Assembly: GCA_949751835.1 (NCBI GenBank)
Contig: CATKHK010000012.1
Location: 372,001-436,000, forward strand
Length of the DNA: 64,000 nt
Source: Blepharisma japonicum
Lineage: Eukaryota > Ciliophora > Heterotrichea > Heterotrichida > Blepharismidae
Reading direction: 5' to 3'
The notes under the pieces: generated by a model
The model's database searches: none
Told to the model about the DNA's origin: nothing
Seen by the model: the letters and a program-made list of their open reading frames with translations, nothing else
Translations under genes and position numbers: made by a program
Shown: positions 11,208-22,398 of the stretch, piece after piece
Position numbering within the stretch: position 1 is the first letter of the stretch
Layout: each line of letters begins with the position of its first letter

Positions 11208-11230
11208 AAAATTTTTTTCAAAAAAATTTT
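11208..11230. repeat. 23-bp perfect A/T palindrome
   Basis: A4-T7-C-A7-T4 with 11-base arms around one C. It is flanked by a looser inverted pair (AAATCCCTTTTTT upstream, AGAGAAGGGAATTT downstream), so the whole 11190-11265 stretch could fold into a longer imperfect hairpin. Confidence 0.5.
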
Positions 11231-11328
11231 GGTTTAAAAAGCTAAGAGAAGGGAATTTATTTAGAAGCTCTATACAAGCTCAATAGATATTTTCCACTGG
11301 ACTAAATGACCGTTTTATGGATAATTAA

Positions 11329-11370
11329 GGCGTAATTCTTAATTCCAAGCTTAAGAAATGGCCTAACGCC
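11329..11370. repeat. Two-step inverted repeat
   Basis: Outer arms GGCGT/ACGCC and inner arms TTCTTAA (11336-11342)/TTAAGAA (11351-11357) with an 8-base loop. The outer arms are GC-rich against an AT-rich background. It may be a regulatory hairpin or chance. Confidence 0.35.
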
Positions 11371-11569
11371 AGAAAATTTAATTAATAAAAAATTGATAGG
11401 ATAATTAATAATCATTAGTTTATATAACATTCGTCATAATTAGTATCACCACGCTTATATCTTTAAATTTAGGCTTTCATTCCCTCTAAGTCCTAATATT
11501 TGTGATTATGAATACTGGCAAAGCGTTGAATTTATTTGACATTTTTTGATGGTAACTATAAACTATAAA

Positions 11570-12919
11570 ATGGGATCATGCCTCAGCTGCATCAAGAAAG
11601 ACAATTCAAAAACAACCAAGACTTTTGTACTAAACTACCCTAGGAATACAGTTATCGAGGTGCCTAAATGGAACAAAAGAGGAGAAGTTGAAGATTTAAT
11701 TCAACAACACATTGAACTCACAAATCCTAGTCTGGTTCTGGCCAGAGAAGTCAGACATAGGAATAGAAAGTATTTTATCTCAGCTTGCATTCTCCCAGGT
11801 CTGAAAGCAGAGACCCTCACCTCAAAAATATGCCAAGACCAGTTGCTGATATCTGAAGATGGCAACAGTATTCTCATGGTTATCTATGATGGCCATGGCA
11901 ATGAAGGCCATAAAGTAAGCGCCTTTTGCAGTCAAGAGCTTGAATTTTACTATCAAGAGCACAAGCAAGACTTCCTCCACTCTCCAAAACAGTCATTAAC
12001 TATGGCAACTCAACATTGTGACCAAGCCCTTTGCCAAAGTGGGATTCCAATCAGTACCTCAGGAACAACCCAAGTTGTAGCCTTAATTCAAGGAAACCAA
12101 ATTTATCTTGCAAATGTAGGTGACTCTAGAGCACTTTTGGCCTCTGGAACGATAAGACTTTTAAGACCAACTATGTCTGGAGGGTCAAATGAAGAATGGG
12201 AGACAACCTTAGAAGACTGCAGGAAAGACAGATCCATTCCAGATGCGTATCCAATTAAGCCATTTCAGCTGACTTCTGATCATAAGCCTGACTCAGATAC
12301 AGAAATGATGAGAATCCTTGAAAGTGGCGGTTGCATTAAGAAAAAATGTGAGAAAGGCATCAAGCATGGGCCTTATAGGATTTATAAGCTAACTGAAAGC
12401 GTTCCAGGCCTCGCCACTTCACGCACCATCGGAGACAAAATAGCAAGGCAGGTGGGGGTTATTTGTGACCCTGAAATCAGCACCCATGACCTTGAATTCC
12501 AGCAAGATGAGTTCGTCATCATTGCTACCGATGGCCTTTGAAATGTTATGTCAAATGAAGATGTTGTTAATTTCGTTGCTGCTTTTAAAGATAAATGCCA
12601 AAAAGAAGTAGACCATTCATTAGATGTTGAGCCAAACCCTAGCAATGCATGCATTGCTCAATTATTATGTGAAGAGGCAAGACTAAGGTGACTTAAAATA
12701 GCCTCATTCAAAAAAGTAACAGTTGACGACATTTCTTGTATTATTTTAGATCTCAACAAAGACAACAATGACTCATATCTGGAAGAGCCAATTGCTGAGA
12801 AGTCAAGTAAAGTCATGCCAACAATGCCAGAAATTGTACCACATGTGGAAAGACACAAGGATCTATTTTTACAGAAAGTTATGAACTATGTTCCATTTGA
12901 AGCTGGAAGATGTCCTTAA
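11570..12919 (+). CDS. PP2C-type Ser/Thr phosphatase, N-myristoylated
   Basis: A 449-residue protein. The start is placed at ATG 11570 because it gives MGSCLSC, a strong N-myristoylation plus palmitoylation signal; an in-frame ATG at 11549 would add seven residues and destroy it. PP2C/PPM motifs in order: DGHG (107-110, metal binding), GTTQVVALI, VGDSRALL, TSDHKPD, SRTIGDK, ATDGLWNVMS (321-324, metal-binding Asp) and DDISCIILDL. The Trp of DGLW is encoded by TGA 12539-12541, a decisive test of the code. It should be an active Mn/Mg-dependent phosphatase at a membrane, probably ciliary or cortical by analogy with other ciliates (inference). Confidence 0.93.
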
Positions 12920-13304
12920 ATCTATGTAAAAATTCAATTTATTTTTCTTAACAATTTTTGGTTCATTTTGACACCAAATTGTCTGCAAAATGCTCCAGAA
13001 AATTGTCTTATGTCTATATCGTTCATACAGCGAAGATTATTTAAAACAGCATTATGGTAATGCTAATAAATAATTCAAGACTGCATATAATTTTGTCTTT
13101 TTAAGTGTATTGTGCTATTTAAGTTTGTCTATTTGAACTTATCCTTTGATATGTAAGTTCTTTTTTGTTTTATCTCAATAAAATATAAATTTATTTTGAT
13201 TTATGAGTTTTTGTATAATGAATTTTTTTAGCAGAAGCTGATGTATTTTTATTAGAATTAATTAAAATAGGCTGAATTGATATCTCCAATAAGATTAATT
13301 AAAG
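12920..13304. other. Intergenic region, convergent genes
   Basis: 385 AT-rich bases between the ends of the PP2C and dihydrolipoyl dehydrogenase genes. No gene or clear structure is seen. Confidence 0.5.
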
Positions 13305-14753
13305 TTAAAAATGGATTGGCTTAGCAAAGGCAGCCAAGCATGCTTCTTTAAGTGCCTCAGAAAATCCAGGATGGGCATGTGTTGTTCTTGCAAGATCTTC
13401 AGATGCCGCTTTATATTCCATACCAACCACTCCTTCCATAATCAATTCTCCTGCAGTTGGCCCAATAATATGGATTCCTAATATCCTATCAGTTTTTTTA
13501 TCTGCCAAAACTTTGACAAATCCTTCAGCTTCATTATTAGCTCTTGCTCTTGAGTTTGCCATGAATGGGAAAGTTCCTTTATTATACTCAATATTCATTT
13601 CTTTCAAATTTTCTTCAGTTTTTCCTACCATAGCTACTTCTGGGTGAGTATAAATGACTCCAGGAATTGCTTCATAATTAATATGTCCTTTACCTCCTGC
13701 TAGGTTTTCTGCAACAAAAATCCCTTCTTCTTCAGCTTTATGAGCAAGCATAGGTCCTTTAATAACGTCTCCAATTGCATAGATATTATTTACTGCAGTC
13801 TGCAAGTGGTCATTTACTTCAATTCTACCTTGTTTATCTTTTGTAATACCCAATGCTTCTAAATTAAGTCCAGTTGTATTTGGGCGTCTTCCTACAGAGA
13901 CCAATGCATAATCTCCTTCCAGAGTAGCTGGTGAATTTGTGCCTTCCAGGTTGAGTTTTACTCCATTACTGGTACTTTCTCCTCCAACAACTTTTGTGCT
14001 CAAATGAAATTTCATTCCTTGCTTTTCTAAAATTTTCTGTAGAGCCTGGGCTACTTCCAAATCATTTCCTGCAGCAATTCTATTGAAAAATTCCACAAAA
14101 ATAACTTCAGAGCCAAGCCTGCTCCAAACACTTCCAAGTTCAAGGCCGATGACGCCTCCTCCAATGACTAAAAGTTTTTTAGGGACTTCTGTAAGCTGCA
14201 TGGCTCCTGTTGAGCTTAAAACTCTATTTTCGTCAATTGGCAAAATTCCTCCTGGTAAATTTGCTGGCTCTGATCCTGTCGCAATTATGAAATTTTTAGC
14301 TGTGAGTTTTTTTCCATCTACTTCAATTTCATTAGCTCCTTTAAAGGTAGCTGTTCCAGGGACATGAGTTACTTTATTTTTCTTAAATAAGGACCCAATT
14401 CCTTTTGTAAGGCCATCTACAGCCTTTTGTTTTGCTTTCATCATTTGAGACAGATCAAACCTTGGGTATTCTATGATGATGCCGTGTTTCTGAAAATCTT
14501 TGCAAGCCTCAGCATATTTGTGTGTGGAGTTTGCTAGGGATTTTGCAGGGATGCATCCGACATTAAGACAAGTGCCTCCAAGCGTTGCTCTTTTCTCAAT
14601 GCATGCTGTGCTCAAACCAAGCTGGGCTGCTTTGATTGCTGCTACATATCCTCCTGGGCCTGAGCCAATGACTGCTAAATCATAATCAAAGGATGCAAAC
14701 TTCCTGCATATTCTTAATTTTGAAAGCATATTGATTTTATTACATTTTGTCAT
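13305..14753 (-). CDS. DLD: Dihydrolipoyl dehydrogenase (E3), mitochondrial
   Basis: A 482-residue FAD-dependent disulfide oxidoreductase that reoxidises dihydrolipoamide for pyruvate, 2-oxoglutarate and branched-chain dehydrogenases and the glycine cleavage system. Visible landmarks: FAD-binding GSGPGGYVAA (30-39), redox disulfide CLNVGC (Cys62, Cys67), NAD-binding GGGVIGLELG, second FAD motif YAIGDV, and the catalytic HAHPGFSE with His461 and Glu466. The first ~20 residues are basic and lack acids, fitting a mitochondrial presequence. A second ATG (MLSKLRICRKFAS) at residue 9 may be the true start. The length is normal for the family. Confidence 0.97.
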   Translation of the reverse strand: MTKCNKINMLSKLRICRKFASFDYDLAVIGSGPGGYVAAIKAAQLGLSTACIEKRATLGGTCLNVGCIPAKSLANSTHKYAEACKDFQKHGIIIEYPRFDLSQMMKAKQKAVDGLTKGIGSLFKKNKVTHVPGTATFKGANEIEVDGKKLTAKNFIIATGSEPANLPGGILPIDENRVLSSTGAMQLTEVPKKLLVIGGGVIGLELGSVWSRLGSEVIFVEFFNRIAAGNDLEVAQALQKILEKQGMKFHLSTKVVGGESTSNGVKLNLEGTNSPATLEGDYALVSVGRRPNTTGLNLEALGITKDKQGRIEVNDHLQTAVNNIYAIGDVIKGPMLAHKAEEEGIFVAENLAGGKGHINYEAIPGVIYTHPEVAMVGKTEENLKEMNIEYNKGTFPFMANSRARANNEAEGFVKVLADKKTDRILGIHIIGPTAGELIMEGVVGMEYKAASEDLARTTHAHPGFSEALKEACLAAFAKPIHF

Positions 14754-15085
14754 AAATAGTTAAATGGATAGGAAGATCATAAATCATTGAGCTTTGAGAT
14801 AAAGAACGCATAAGTTGAACTTAAAAATTCTCAATTTCAGAAATGAAGCTGCTTAAAAACGTTCAAACAATCTGAAATAGAGAATAAAGAGAAGACAGAA
14901 ATTTTATATGTAATCAATTTCCCATTAGAAATCCATAAAATTGGATTAAGTAGTGAGAAGATATTCACTTAAAACTTTATGAAGCTAGATGTGACTGAGT
15001 ATTAAAGCAGCTGAAACCTATCTTAAACTATCTTGCTCTAAGTGGAGATCAAGAAAGTTAAATAATAAATTAATGCAAATTACAA
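14754..15085. other. Intergenic region with short inverted repeat
   Basis: 332 bases between two minus-strand genes. The only structure seen is an 8-bp inverted pair ATTTCAGA (14834-14841)/TCTGAAAT (14871-14878), which could be chance. Confidence 0.4.
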
Positions 15086-16942
15086 TTATAAGCCACCTGA
15101 TTGATAATCATTAGCAAAACTATTATGATTCCTAACTTGGTCTCTGCGAATACCTCTAACTGGCTGCCTTCTGTTTGGCTGAGGTCTTAAAACAAGATTC
15201 TCATTCGGGTCTTCTTGATTTGACATACAAGAAAACATTTTTGACGGCCCTCGGTCTCCAACCCCTTTAGTGATCCTTGAAATTGCCCCATTTAGCATTG
15301 AAGACCATGATCGTTCTGATGATGGGCGATTATGTGATGAGGCTTCATAAATATCCATGGTTTCATGAATCTGCATAACAATATCATTTAATTTTCTTTC
15401 AAATGTAGAAAAGTCAGTAGAATTAATTGTGTAAATCGTTTCTCCTTTTTTTGAAAGTTGATTTCCCTCCATCATCATTTTCATAAGAAGTTTGTATAGA
15501 TTTTCTAATTCAGATTTGAATACCTCGATTATATGAAATTCTGGAGGTGTAATGCTTTTAACACTGGCATTGAGAGAGTCATCAGGGTTGTGGGATAAGG
15601 AGCTACTATTGCTCTCAGATTTTTGGTCTAGTTTCTGTGATAATTTTATTATTTCTTTTCTGGCAAGATCTCTCTTTTGGTTTGATTTATTAAGTTTATC
15701 AGAAATCTTTTTATTTTCTACTTCTAATTCTAGAACTTTGGCTTGATAAGATGCGCATTCTTCTCTATAATTTTTCAATTTTTCTTGAAAATCTTTATTT
15801 TCGCTTTCAACACTAGATAATTTTGCATTGTTGCCTGTATTTGTTTCCTTAATACCTTCTAACTGTAATTTCAAGTTTCGAATTTGAGTGTCTGCAATTT
15901 CAAGGCTTTCTTTATAAGAGCTCTCTATTTCGCTTATTTTCTTTAATAATTTCCCGTTTAAATCAATGCTTTCTTTTTTTTGGGCTTCTAATGTATACTC
16001 AGCGGCTGAAAATTCTCTGGATTTTTGAGAAAGTTTTTCTTGAAGCTCTTCAATTTTAGCTTGCTTTTTCTGTAGTGCTTTTTCTTTTTGCTCGAGATTG
16101 TCCTTAAGTGATCTTATTTCAGTTTCTGAAGAGTCTCTTTGGAACATCAGCCTAGCATTTTCTCTTTTAATTGATTCAATTTCAATAGTTTTCTTATGAT
16201 TTTCTATTTCACCCTCCTGATTAAGCTTTTCCAAGCTGAATATTTTTTCATTTAAATTCTTATTCTGATTAATTTGACTTTCTAGCTGCGATATATTTTT
16301 TTGGCTCTCTGAATCAAGCATTCTATTCGCTAGTTTCAATTCTTGAATTTCTTGGCCCAATTTATTATTTTCCAATATATTTGCTCTCAGTTTACTTATT
16401 TCTGCTTTTAGATTTTTTATTTCTGCTTCTTTATCTACACAACAGTTTCCACTGCTTTCAGGTTTCATTGCAATTTCTGCTCTTAATGCTGATAATTGGT
16501 CTAGTATATCTTCATTTTGCTTTTTATAATTATTAATAAGCTCATCTTTAGAATTTAGATGCTCCTTAAGCAATTGAATTTCTGTTCCTTTTTGCTCAAA
16601 CAAATTTTGAGTATTAGTCATGTCAGCTTTCAGTTTGCCTAGCTCGAGCTCTAAGGCTTCTATGTGTTCTTTATAGCATTGAGTTTGGTCTTGAACATTT
16701 GCGAGATCTTTTTTCGACGTTGAGAGCTGCTCGGCCAGCACAGTGTTTTGAGAATTTAGAAGCTTGACTTCATTATCAAATTTATAAATTATTTCGCAGA
16801 GGTCTGAAGTAGATAAATTATAGAGATTTGAGCTTTCCATAACAACGTATCCATCTTGAGCTTGAGCGGCTTGGTTTCCTTCTGGATCGGCTTCTTTCGG
16901 GTCTTTATCCTTTTTAGCAAAAAATTTTTTAAATCCTCTCAT
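15086..16942 (-). CDS. Coiled-coil protein, 618 aa
   Basis: A basic start MRGFKKFFAKKDK is followed by an extended coiled coil from about residue 45 to 440. After this comes a Ser-rich linker, a short helical block (about 465-540, LENLYKLLMKMMMEG...IHETMDIYEAS) and an Arg/Asn-rich tail. The layout, a long rod with a small C-terminal domain, resembles golgins and other tethers, but no GRIP or GRAB motif is seen. The basic amphipathic N terminus might touch a membrane. No TGA codon is needed. The function is unknown. Confidence 0.8.
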   Translation of the reverse strand: MRGFKKFFAKKDKDPKEADPEGNQAAQAQDGYVVMESSNLYNLSTSDLCEIIYKFDNEVKLLNSQNTVLAEQLSTSKKDLANVQDQTQCYKEHIEALELELGKLKADMTNTQNLFEQKGTEIQLLKEHLNSKDELINNYKKQNEDILDQLSALRAEIAMKPESSGNCCVDKEAEIKNLKAEISKLRANILENNKLGQEIQELKLANRMLDSESQKNISQLESQINQNKNLNEKIFSLEKLNQEGEIENHKKTIEIESIKRENARLMFQRDSSETEIRSLKDNLEQKEKALQKKQAKIEELQEKLSQKSREFSAAEYTLEAQKKESIDLNGKLLKKISEIESSYKESLEIADTQIRNLKLQLEGIKETNTGNNAKLSSVESENKDFQEKLKNYREECASYQAKVLELEVENKKISDKLNKSNQKRDLARKEIIKLSQKLDQKSESNSSSLSHNPDDSLNASVKSITPPEFHIIEVFKSELENLYKLLMKMMMEGNQLSKKGETIYTINSTDFSTFERKLNDIVMQIHETMDIYEASSHNRPSSERSWSSMLNGAISRITKGVGDRGPSKMFSCMSNQEDPNENLVLRPQPNRRQPVRGIRRDQVRNHNSFANDYQSGGL

Positions 16943-17164
16943 AATATTTAATGTCGTTTTATTATTTTTTTGTATATATCTTCGCTTTATTTAAACTTAA
17001 AGAGAATAATACTAATGATATAAGCCTAAAGCAAAAGCCTATTATTTTTATTTTTAATTAAGATTTATATTATTATCCAAAACTTAAATCATCAGGTATA
17101 TCTATTGAATAAGTCAAATTATTTTAGGCTTCTTTAAAATTATGATCCTTTCTTTATAATAGAA

Positions 17165-20100
17165 ATGTGGGTAAGCTATTCATATGACGTAGGAAGTCTC
17201 AGCTCAGGCTCTGAGTTATTCGGCTTCCCAATCCCCGAAAACTTAGTTACTAGTAATAAAATTTCTTATCTGGATCTTTGAAATCTTCTTCAAGAGTATC
17301 AAGTATTTACAAATTCAAGTACAATTGTGAGTTACTTCGACGAAGAAATAGGGGCCTACAAAATTCTTTCCCCAAGCACAGAGCTCTCCACCGATTCTGA
17401 AATCCAGCTCCTTATCCAAAGATCCCAAATAAGTGAAATTGGCAGTCTATTAGAACGAGTAGAAGACTTAGAAAACAATATTTCTCAACTCCATTCTGTC
17501 TTCAAAAATGACATCGAATTAAAGCCTACAAATCACATCAAAGCAAGCTCAGAGCCGCTTGACATAGCGATGCTATATGCAGCGCCGCTTACTCGAAAAG
17601 ATGGCATCAAAATCAAAGAATGCGACAATTGAAATTTGAATTTTGATATGGAGCGGAAAAAACTGTTGGAAGCTTTTGAAAGAAGCCAAATCAATGCTTC
17701 AATACGATTTGAGACTGCAACGCTGGAACATTTAAGAGAAATACTTGAACTGAAGCCAAGAATTATACACATAAGCTGCCATGGGTATTATCAAAGAAAT
17801 TCACCAAATGAGTTCGTACTGGCATTTGAAGATAGCAAATGTCTAGGTATGAGGGATGAAGTGAACCAAAGCAGACTGAAAAAAGTTTTGGAAACCCAAA
17901 GCCAGTACTTTAATATAGTCATAGTCAGCGCCTGCTTTTCACAAGCCATTGGACATGTATTTTTGGATGCTGGGATTGACTGCGTAATTGCAATTCATGA
18001 CCAATGCAAAATATTGGATGATGCTGCGATTTCGTTTGCAGTCACTTTTTATAGAAGCCTGCTCAGAGGCAAAACAATAAAAAATTCATTTATTGAAGCA
18101 AAGCAAAATGTGAACTTTGAGCAAGCAGCAATGAGAACTACTTGTTGCTGTGCACACAATCATAAGAGACACTGTACTTGGAAAGTGAAAAATGATCATA
18201 TGGAGCACACTCCAAATGAGCAGTGTGTGTGTCAAAAGAGAAATAATGACTCTGTTCATAAATTAAACTGCGAGTGGGCTTTGAAATTTTTAGCTAAGTA
18301 CAATAAAACAAGAGTTCCAAATGATCAAGAAGTCAAAGATGGAAGCTGAGTAATTTGCTGCTGCTCACCAGAGGTTCCCCACAACGAAGCTATGAAATTC
18401 AAGCTGCTAATGAAAGACAAAGAAGCAGCAAATAAAGTTTTGTTTTCTGAAAGGGCTCAAAAAGAAATCCAAGAGCCTTACACATATGAAACCTTATTTA
18501 AACCACCTCCAGTTCGCCAGAAAATCATAGGAAGAAACAAAGAAATGCAGCAACTGCTGGAGCTAGGCAAAAATAACAGAGTGGTAATTGTAAACGGAAA
18601 ACTTGGAATAGGAAAATCTCTCCTGGTTAAAAGTGTTGCCCACTATGCCTGTGAAAGAAGAATTTTCAAGCATGGTGTTTTATATTTGAATCTTCAAGGC
18701 AAAACAAATTCCAGCACCATCAACCAAATGATAGCTAAAAGTCTTAACGTCCCTTGGGAGAAAAGTAAAGAAGAAATCGCAAGAATAATTGAAAATATGC
18801 ATCTTTTAATAATTATTGACAATGTTGGAGGAATAATTGCCCATAACAAAGAAAAGGTCAAAAATAAAATCGCTTCATGGGTAGAGAGAACTCAATTTCC
18901 GAAATTCTGGGTTGTCCTGGGCGGAGAAAATAATATAAAGCTTGATAGAGCTGCAGAGTTTAAGCTTGAAGAGCTCAGCAAAAGAGCTGCAGCTAAGCTT
19001 ATAAAAACAAGAACAGAAGTCTATCAAAAAATCCGTAATGATATTTTAAAACTTCTAAACTGCATTTGCAAGTCTCCTACAGAGCTATTTCAAGTGATGC
19101 CTGTACTTATGGAGAAATCTGTCGATGAGTTTTTAATTGACTACCAATCTCATCATTCCCATACCACAACCAGTGAAGAAAGCCGCTCACTTTATTTATC
19201 ACTTACATATCTTCAGAATAGAAAACCAGAATCTGTCAGTCTCATTAAGCTGCTTTCATTACTCCCTGCAGGAATTTTTAGAGAAAATTTAGATCTTGTC
19301 TGCCACCAGCAAGCTTGCAATTGAAGAGATGCCCTTAATCTTTTAGAATCCCATGAAGGAGAAGAGTGGCTTGTGAAAATACATTTAAGCGACCATCAAG
19401 GAAATAATACAATAGCTAATGAGATAGACCAAAATCACGACTTGCGCTCCAGTATTTCTTTAGACGAGTATGAGAATATCAATTTAGTTAAATATGATTC
19501 AGCGACTTCTGAAGAAATCCTAATGGTTTCAGAACCAGTTAAAAAATATATAAAATCTGAAATATCTTCATCTGCGGATGATGCAATTATCTGTATGGAA
19601 TATTTAACATCTTTGTCGAGAGTACTTATGCAGGTTATTAGTCAGCAGCCATCTATGGCTTGCTCTAATGTGATGAAATCGGTAAGTAATTTTAATGCCT
19701 TAACTCCATCTCCAACCTGGAAGCTCCATAACTGTGAAGAAATAATTGCTGAAGTATTAACCACAGTTACAAATTCTAAGCTCTCGCCTCAGAAGTTATT
19801 TGAAAGTATGGAACGCAATTTTTGGGATTTTCTAAGCGAAACATATTTAAGACAAATATTTAATAATCGGAGAGAAGCTGAAATAGGAAATCTTATTTTT
19901 GAAATGGGACAGTGTGTGATGTGTATATATTTGCTTCTGGGAAAGAAAAACCAAGCATTTAATTCAATTGATAGTGTAAAAAAATGTTTAAAAACTTTTA
20001 CGACAAATGATTCTTTAAAGCACAAGCTGAGATTATCTTGGAGTGCTATGAAAATAGAATTTAAAAATAAATTCAGAATCGAAAAAGCTATAAAGCAAGC

Positions 20101-22282
20101 TGAGAAAGCCTCTCAACATTTCGAAATCAATGGCTTGCTTGATTGTCTGGCTGAAAGCTACTTATTAAGAGCAATTATCTCAATTAATGCTCCTTTAAAA
20201 CCAAAAGAAATGATGGAGAGTCGAGTTGAAGAAATCGAAGAGCACTTAGAGCAAGCAATTAATCGCTTCAAAGATCTCAGATTTTCTATTGGGAGCGCAG
20301 GTCTTGCAAGATCATATTTAACTTATTGTGACTGGAAAATTTCCAATAGCCATAGCGACGATGATATCGCCAGAAAGCTCCAGTACTCATATAAAACTTT
20401 TAAAGAGCTTAACTTGAAGGGTTTAGAAGAAAGGTCACTTTATCTTTTAGGTAAAGTATATTTAAATATGGAAAGGCTAATAGCTGCTGAAGAATCTTGA
20501 AGATTTGCTTTAGAAATGGCAAGAAAATATAAGGACAGAAGATATGAAGTAGAAATTAATGAGCAGCTTAATTTGATATTTGAAAGGATCAGAAGAAGAA
20601 GTGGCAACGTTATTGTTGTGCTAAGAGCATATCCTTTGGTTTCAAGCGATTTAAACACTAAAAATTTCGCTCAAGATTCTGTTGTTTGCACTCACTTTTC
20701 GAGTTTCAAAAAAACTCTCCTAGATACTCTATATCAAAAGAGAAAATTAATTTATATGAAATTCGATGTAGGAAACAGACAAAAGCTTATAGAGTATATT
20801 AAAGAAGGATGCAAAGTATTGCATCTATCTACATGCATGCCACAGATGGAATCTCTAGTCTTAGAGAGCAACAATTTTAGTACTGATAAAGTCCCCATAT
20901 CTGAATTAGAAGAGCTCTTTGGTTCTGTCACAGAAAGGCCTGGTCTAGATCTTGTCGTCTTAGCAATGCCTTTTTCTGAAAAAATTGGTGAATACTTAAT
21001 CAACCATATAGGAATAAACTTTGTGATTTGTTTTGACTACAAAGAGTTCCCGCTATGCAAATATCTTACCCAGCTCCAATTGATGTTTGAAAAAGCAATA
21101 GAAATATTCTGCGAAAATTTTTATACTTTATTGGTAGAAGGAAAAACAGTCAGAGATGCGTGGAAAGCTGCCAAACAAATCAGCGACGATTTTGTTGATT
21201 CTAATGTAAAGCTATTTGAACACTTAAATGATGATGATTTTAACATTGAAGAGTTATATGAAGGTAAAGGCCCAATTTTACTGGGAAAAGGAGATACAGC
21301 TTTATTCAGTGACTCTTCAAGTGATATTCTTTCTCATGAGTCTGTGCTATTTCCTGGACATGTTCTGCATACGTCTAAGCAAGGGCAGTTTGTGAATATT
21401 CAGAAAACAAATAGCAGCTTGGTTGGAAGGCATAGAGCAGCATTTGAAATCATTGAAAAACTACTCCAGACAAGATTAGTTCATATTGTTGGACAAAAAG
21501 GTATAGGGAAAAGCTCGTTAGCGAAACATATAGGATATTACCTATATGCCAGAGATAAATATCATGATGGCGTCTTCTGGATCAACATGAAATCCCAAGG
21601 AAGTCTTGCACAATTTAACGAAAATTTAGAAAAAGAAGGCTTATTCATGTCATTTGAAGACAATGATATGGAGCAGAATCTCACCAATAAAAGCATTCTT
21701 TTGATTTTAGATGACTGTGATGATATTATTAAAGACTCAAACGCTCAGTTTCACAATTTAATAGAAACTTTGCATAGTAAATACAAGCTCAGCTTGATTA
21801 TTACAAGTTATCCAGTCGAGCTTGGATACCCTTGTGAAAGATTTGAGCTTCAGCCTTTGGCTCCATTAGAATCAGCTTCAATGCTTCTAGCATATGTTGA
21901 AAGAAATATCGAGAGGAAAGAAATCATCCCCTATAACAAAGAAATGAATATCGCTGAAGACTTAACTGAGTCAGCCCTTCTCAAAGAATGTATGAATTTA
22001 CCTTCAAAAATCAAAGAACTTGCTGTAAATTTGACCCATGAAAATTTCAAAGTTCTGGAATTCAAAAGGAGACAAAATAATACCTCGCCTGTTTCGCTAC
22101 CGCCTCTTTTATCAAAAATGACTGAGTCAAATGAGCTTAGATGGTCAGACGAAGAGCTGGCTGAAGAAGAGGAAAAGAAAGCTGTGAAAGAAGAAAGAAA
22201 AAGACCGAAGAATCATGAGCACTCTGCGAAAAAGAAAAGAGGGACCAGCAAAATGCTGAAAAAGCAGAAATCCAAGTTTTAA
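17165..22282 (+). CDS. Tandem CHAT-STAND NTPase protein
   Basis: One 1705-residue frame from ATG 17165 to TAA 22282, continuous only with TGA as Trp (e.g. 17279, 17633, 18347, 19322, 20498). Order of domains: N-terminal helical region (1-130); CHAT caspase-like protease domain (about 131-320) with the dyad His206 (HISCHG) and Cys257 (VSACFS); Cys/His-rich insert (about 322-410); P-loop NTPase with GKLGIGKS (478-485) and Walker B LLIIIDN, then winged-helix-like and helical sequence; TPR-like helices (about 950-1140); a second CHAT-like domain (about 1145-1340) lacking both catalytic residues; a second P-loop NTPase with GQKGIGKS (1443-1450) and Walker B ILLILDDC; and an acidic then basic tail. 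CHAT is the separase/caspase-clan fold, and STAND NTPases act as ligand-triggered switches. The role here is unknown; a regulated protease, perhaps in stress or defence, is inference. Confidence 0.9.
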
Positions 22283-22398
22283 GTTATCAATAGTCAATTT
22301 AATATGTTAAATAAACTTGTCAGTGAACTTACAGCTTATTTTTATTTAATAAAGAGTACAAAGCATTAGTTAAGTTTAACTTATGCACAATGGGCTTT

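Larger units (their letters stand above)
10978..11569. other. Intergenic region between divergent genes
   Basis: 592 bases, AT-rich, with no supported gene. It must hold the promoters of the minus-strand ZNF598-like gene and the plus-strand PP2C gene. It contains two inverted repeats (listed separately). Confidence 0.6.

Noticed and set aside
11549-11569. Upstream ATG of the PP2C gene
   Set aside because: It would add seven residues and bury the MGSCLSC acylation signal; ATG 11570 is preferred.
14834-14878. 8-bp inverted repeat ATTTCAGA/TCTGAAAT as a regulatory hairpin
   Set aside because: Arms of 8 bp with a 29-base spacer are close to chance level for this composition, and no T-run or position supports a function.
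17165-22282. Reading the CHAT/NTPase region as five separate genes
   Set aside because: All pieces are in one frame and separated only by TGA, which is Trp here; domain boundaries cross the TGA sites.
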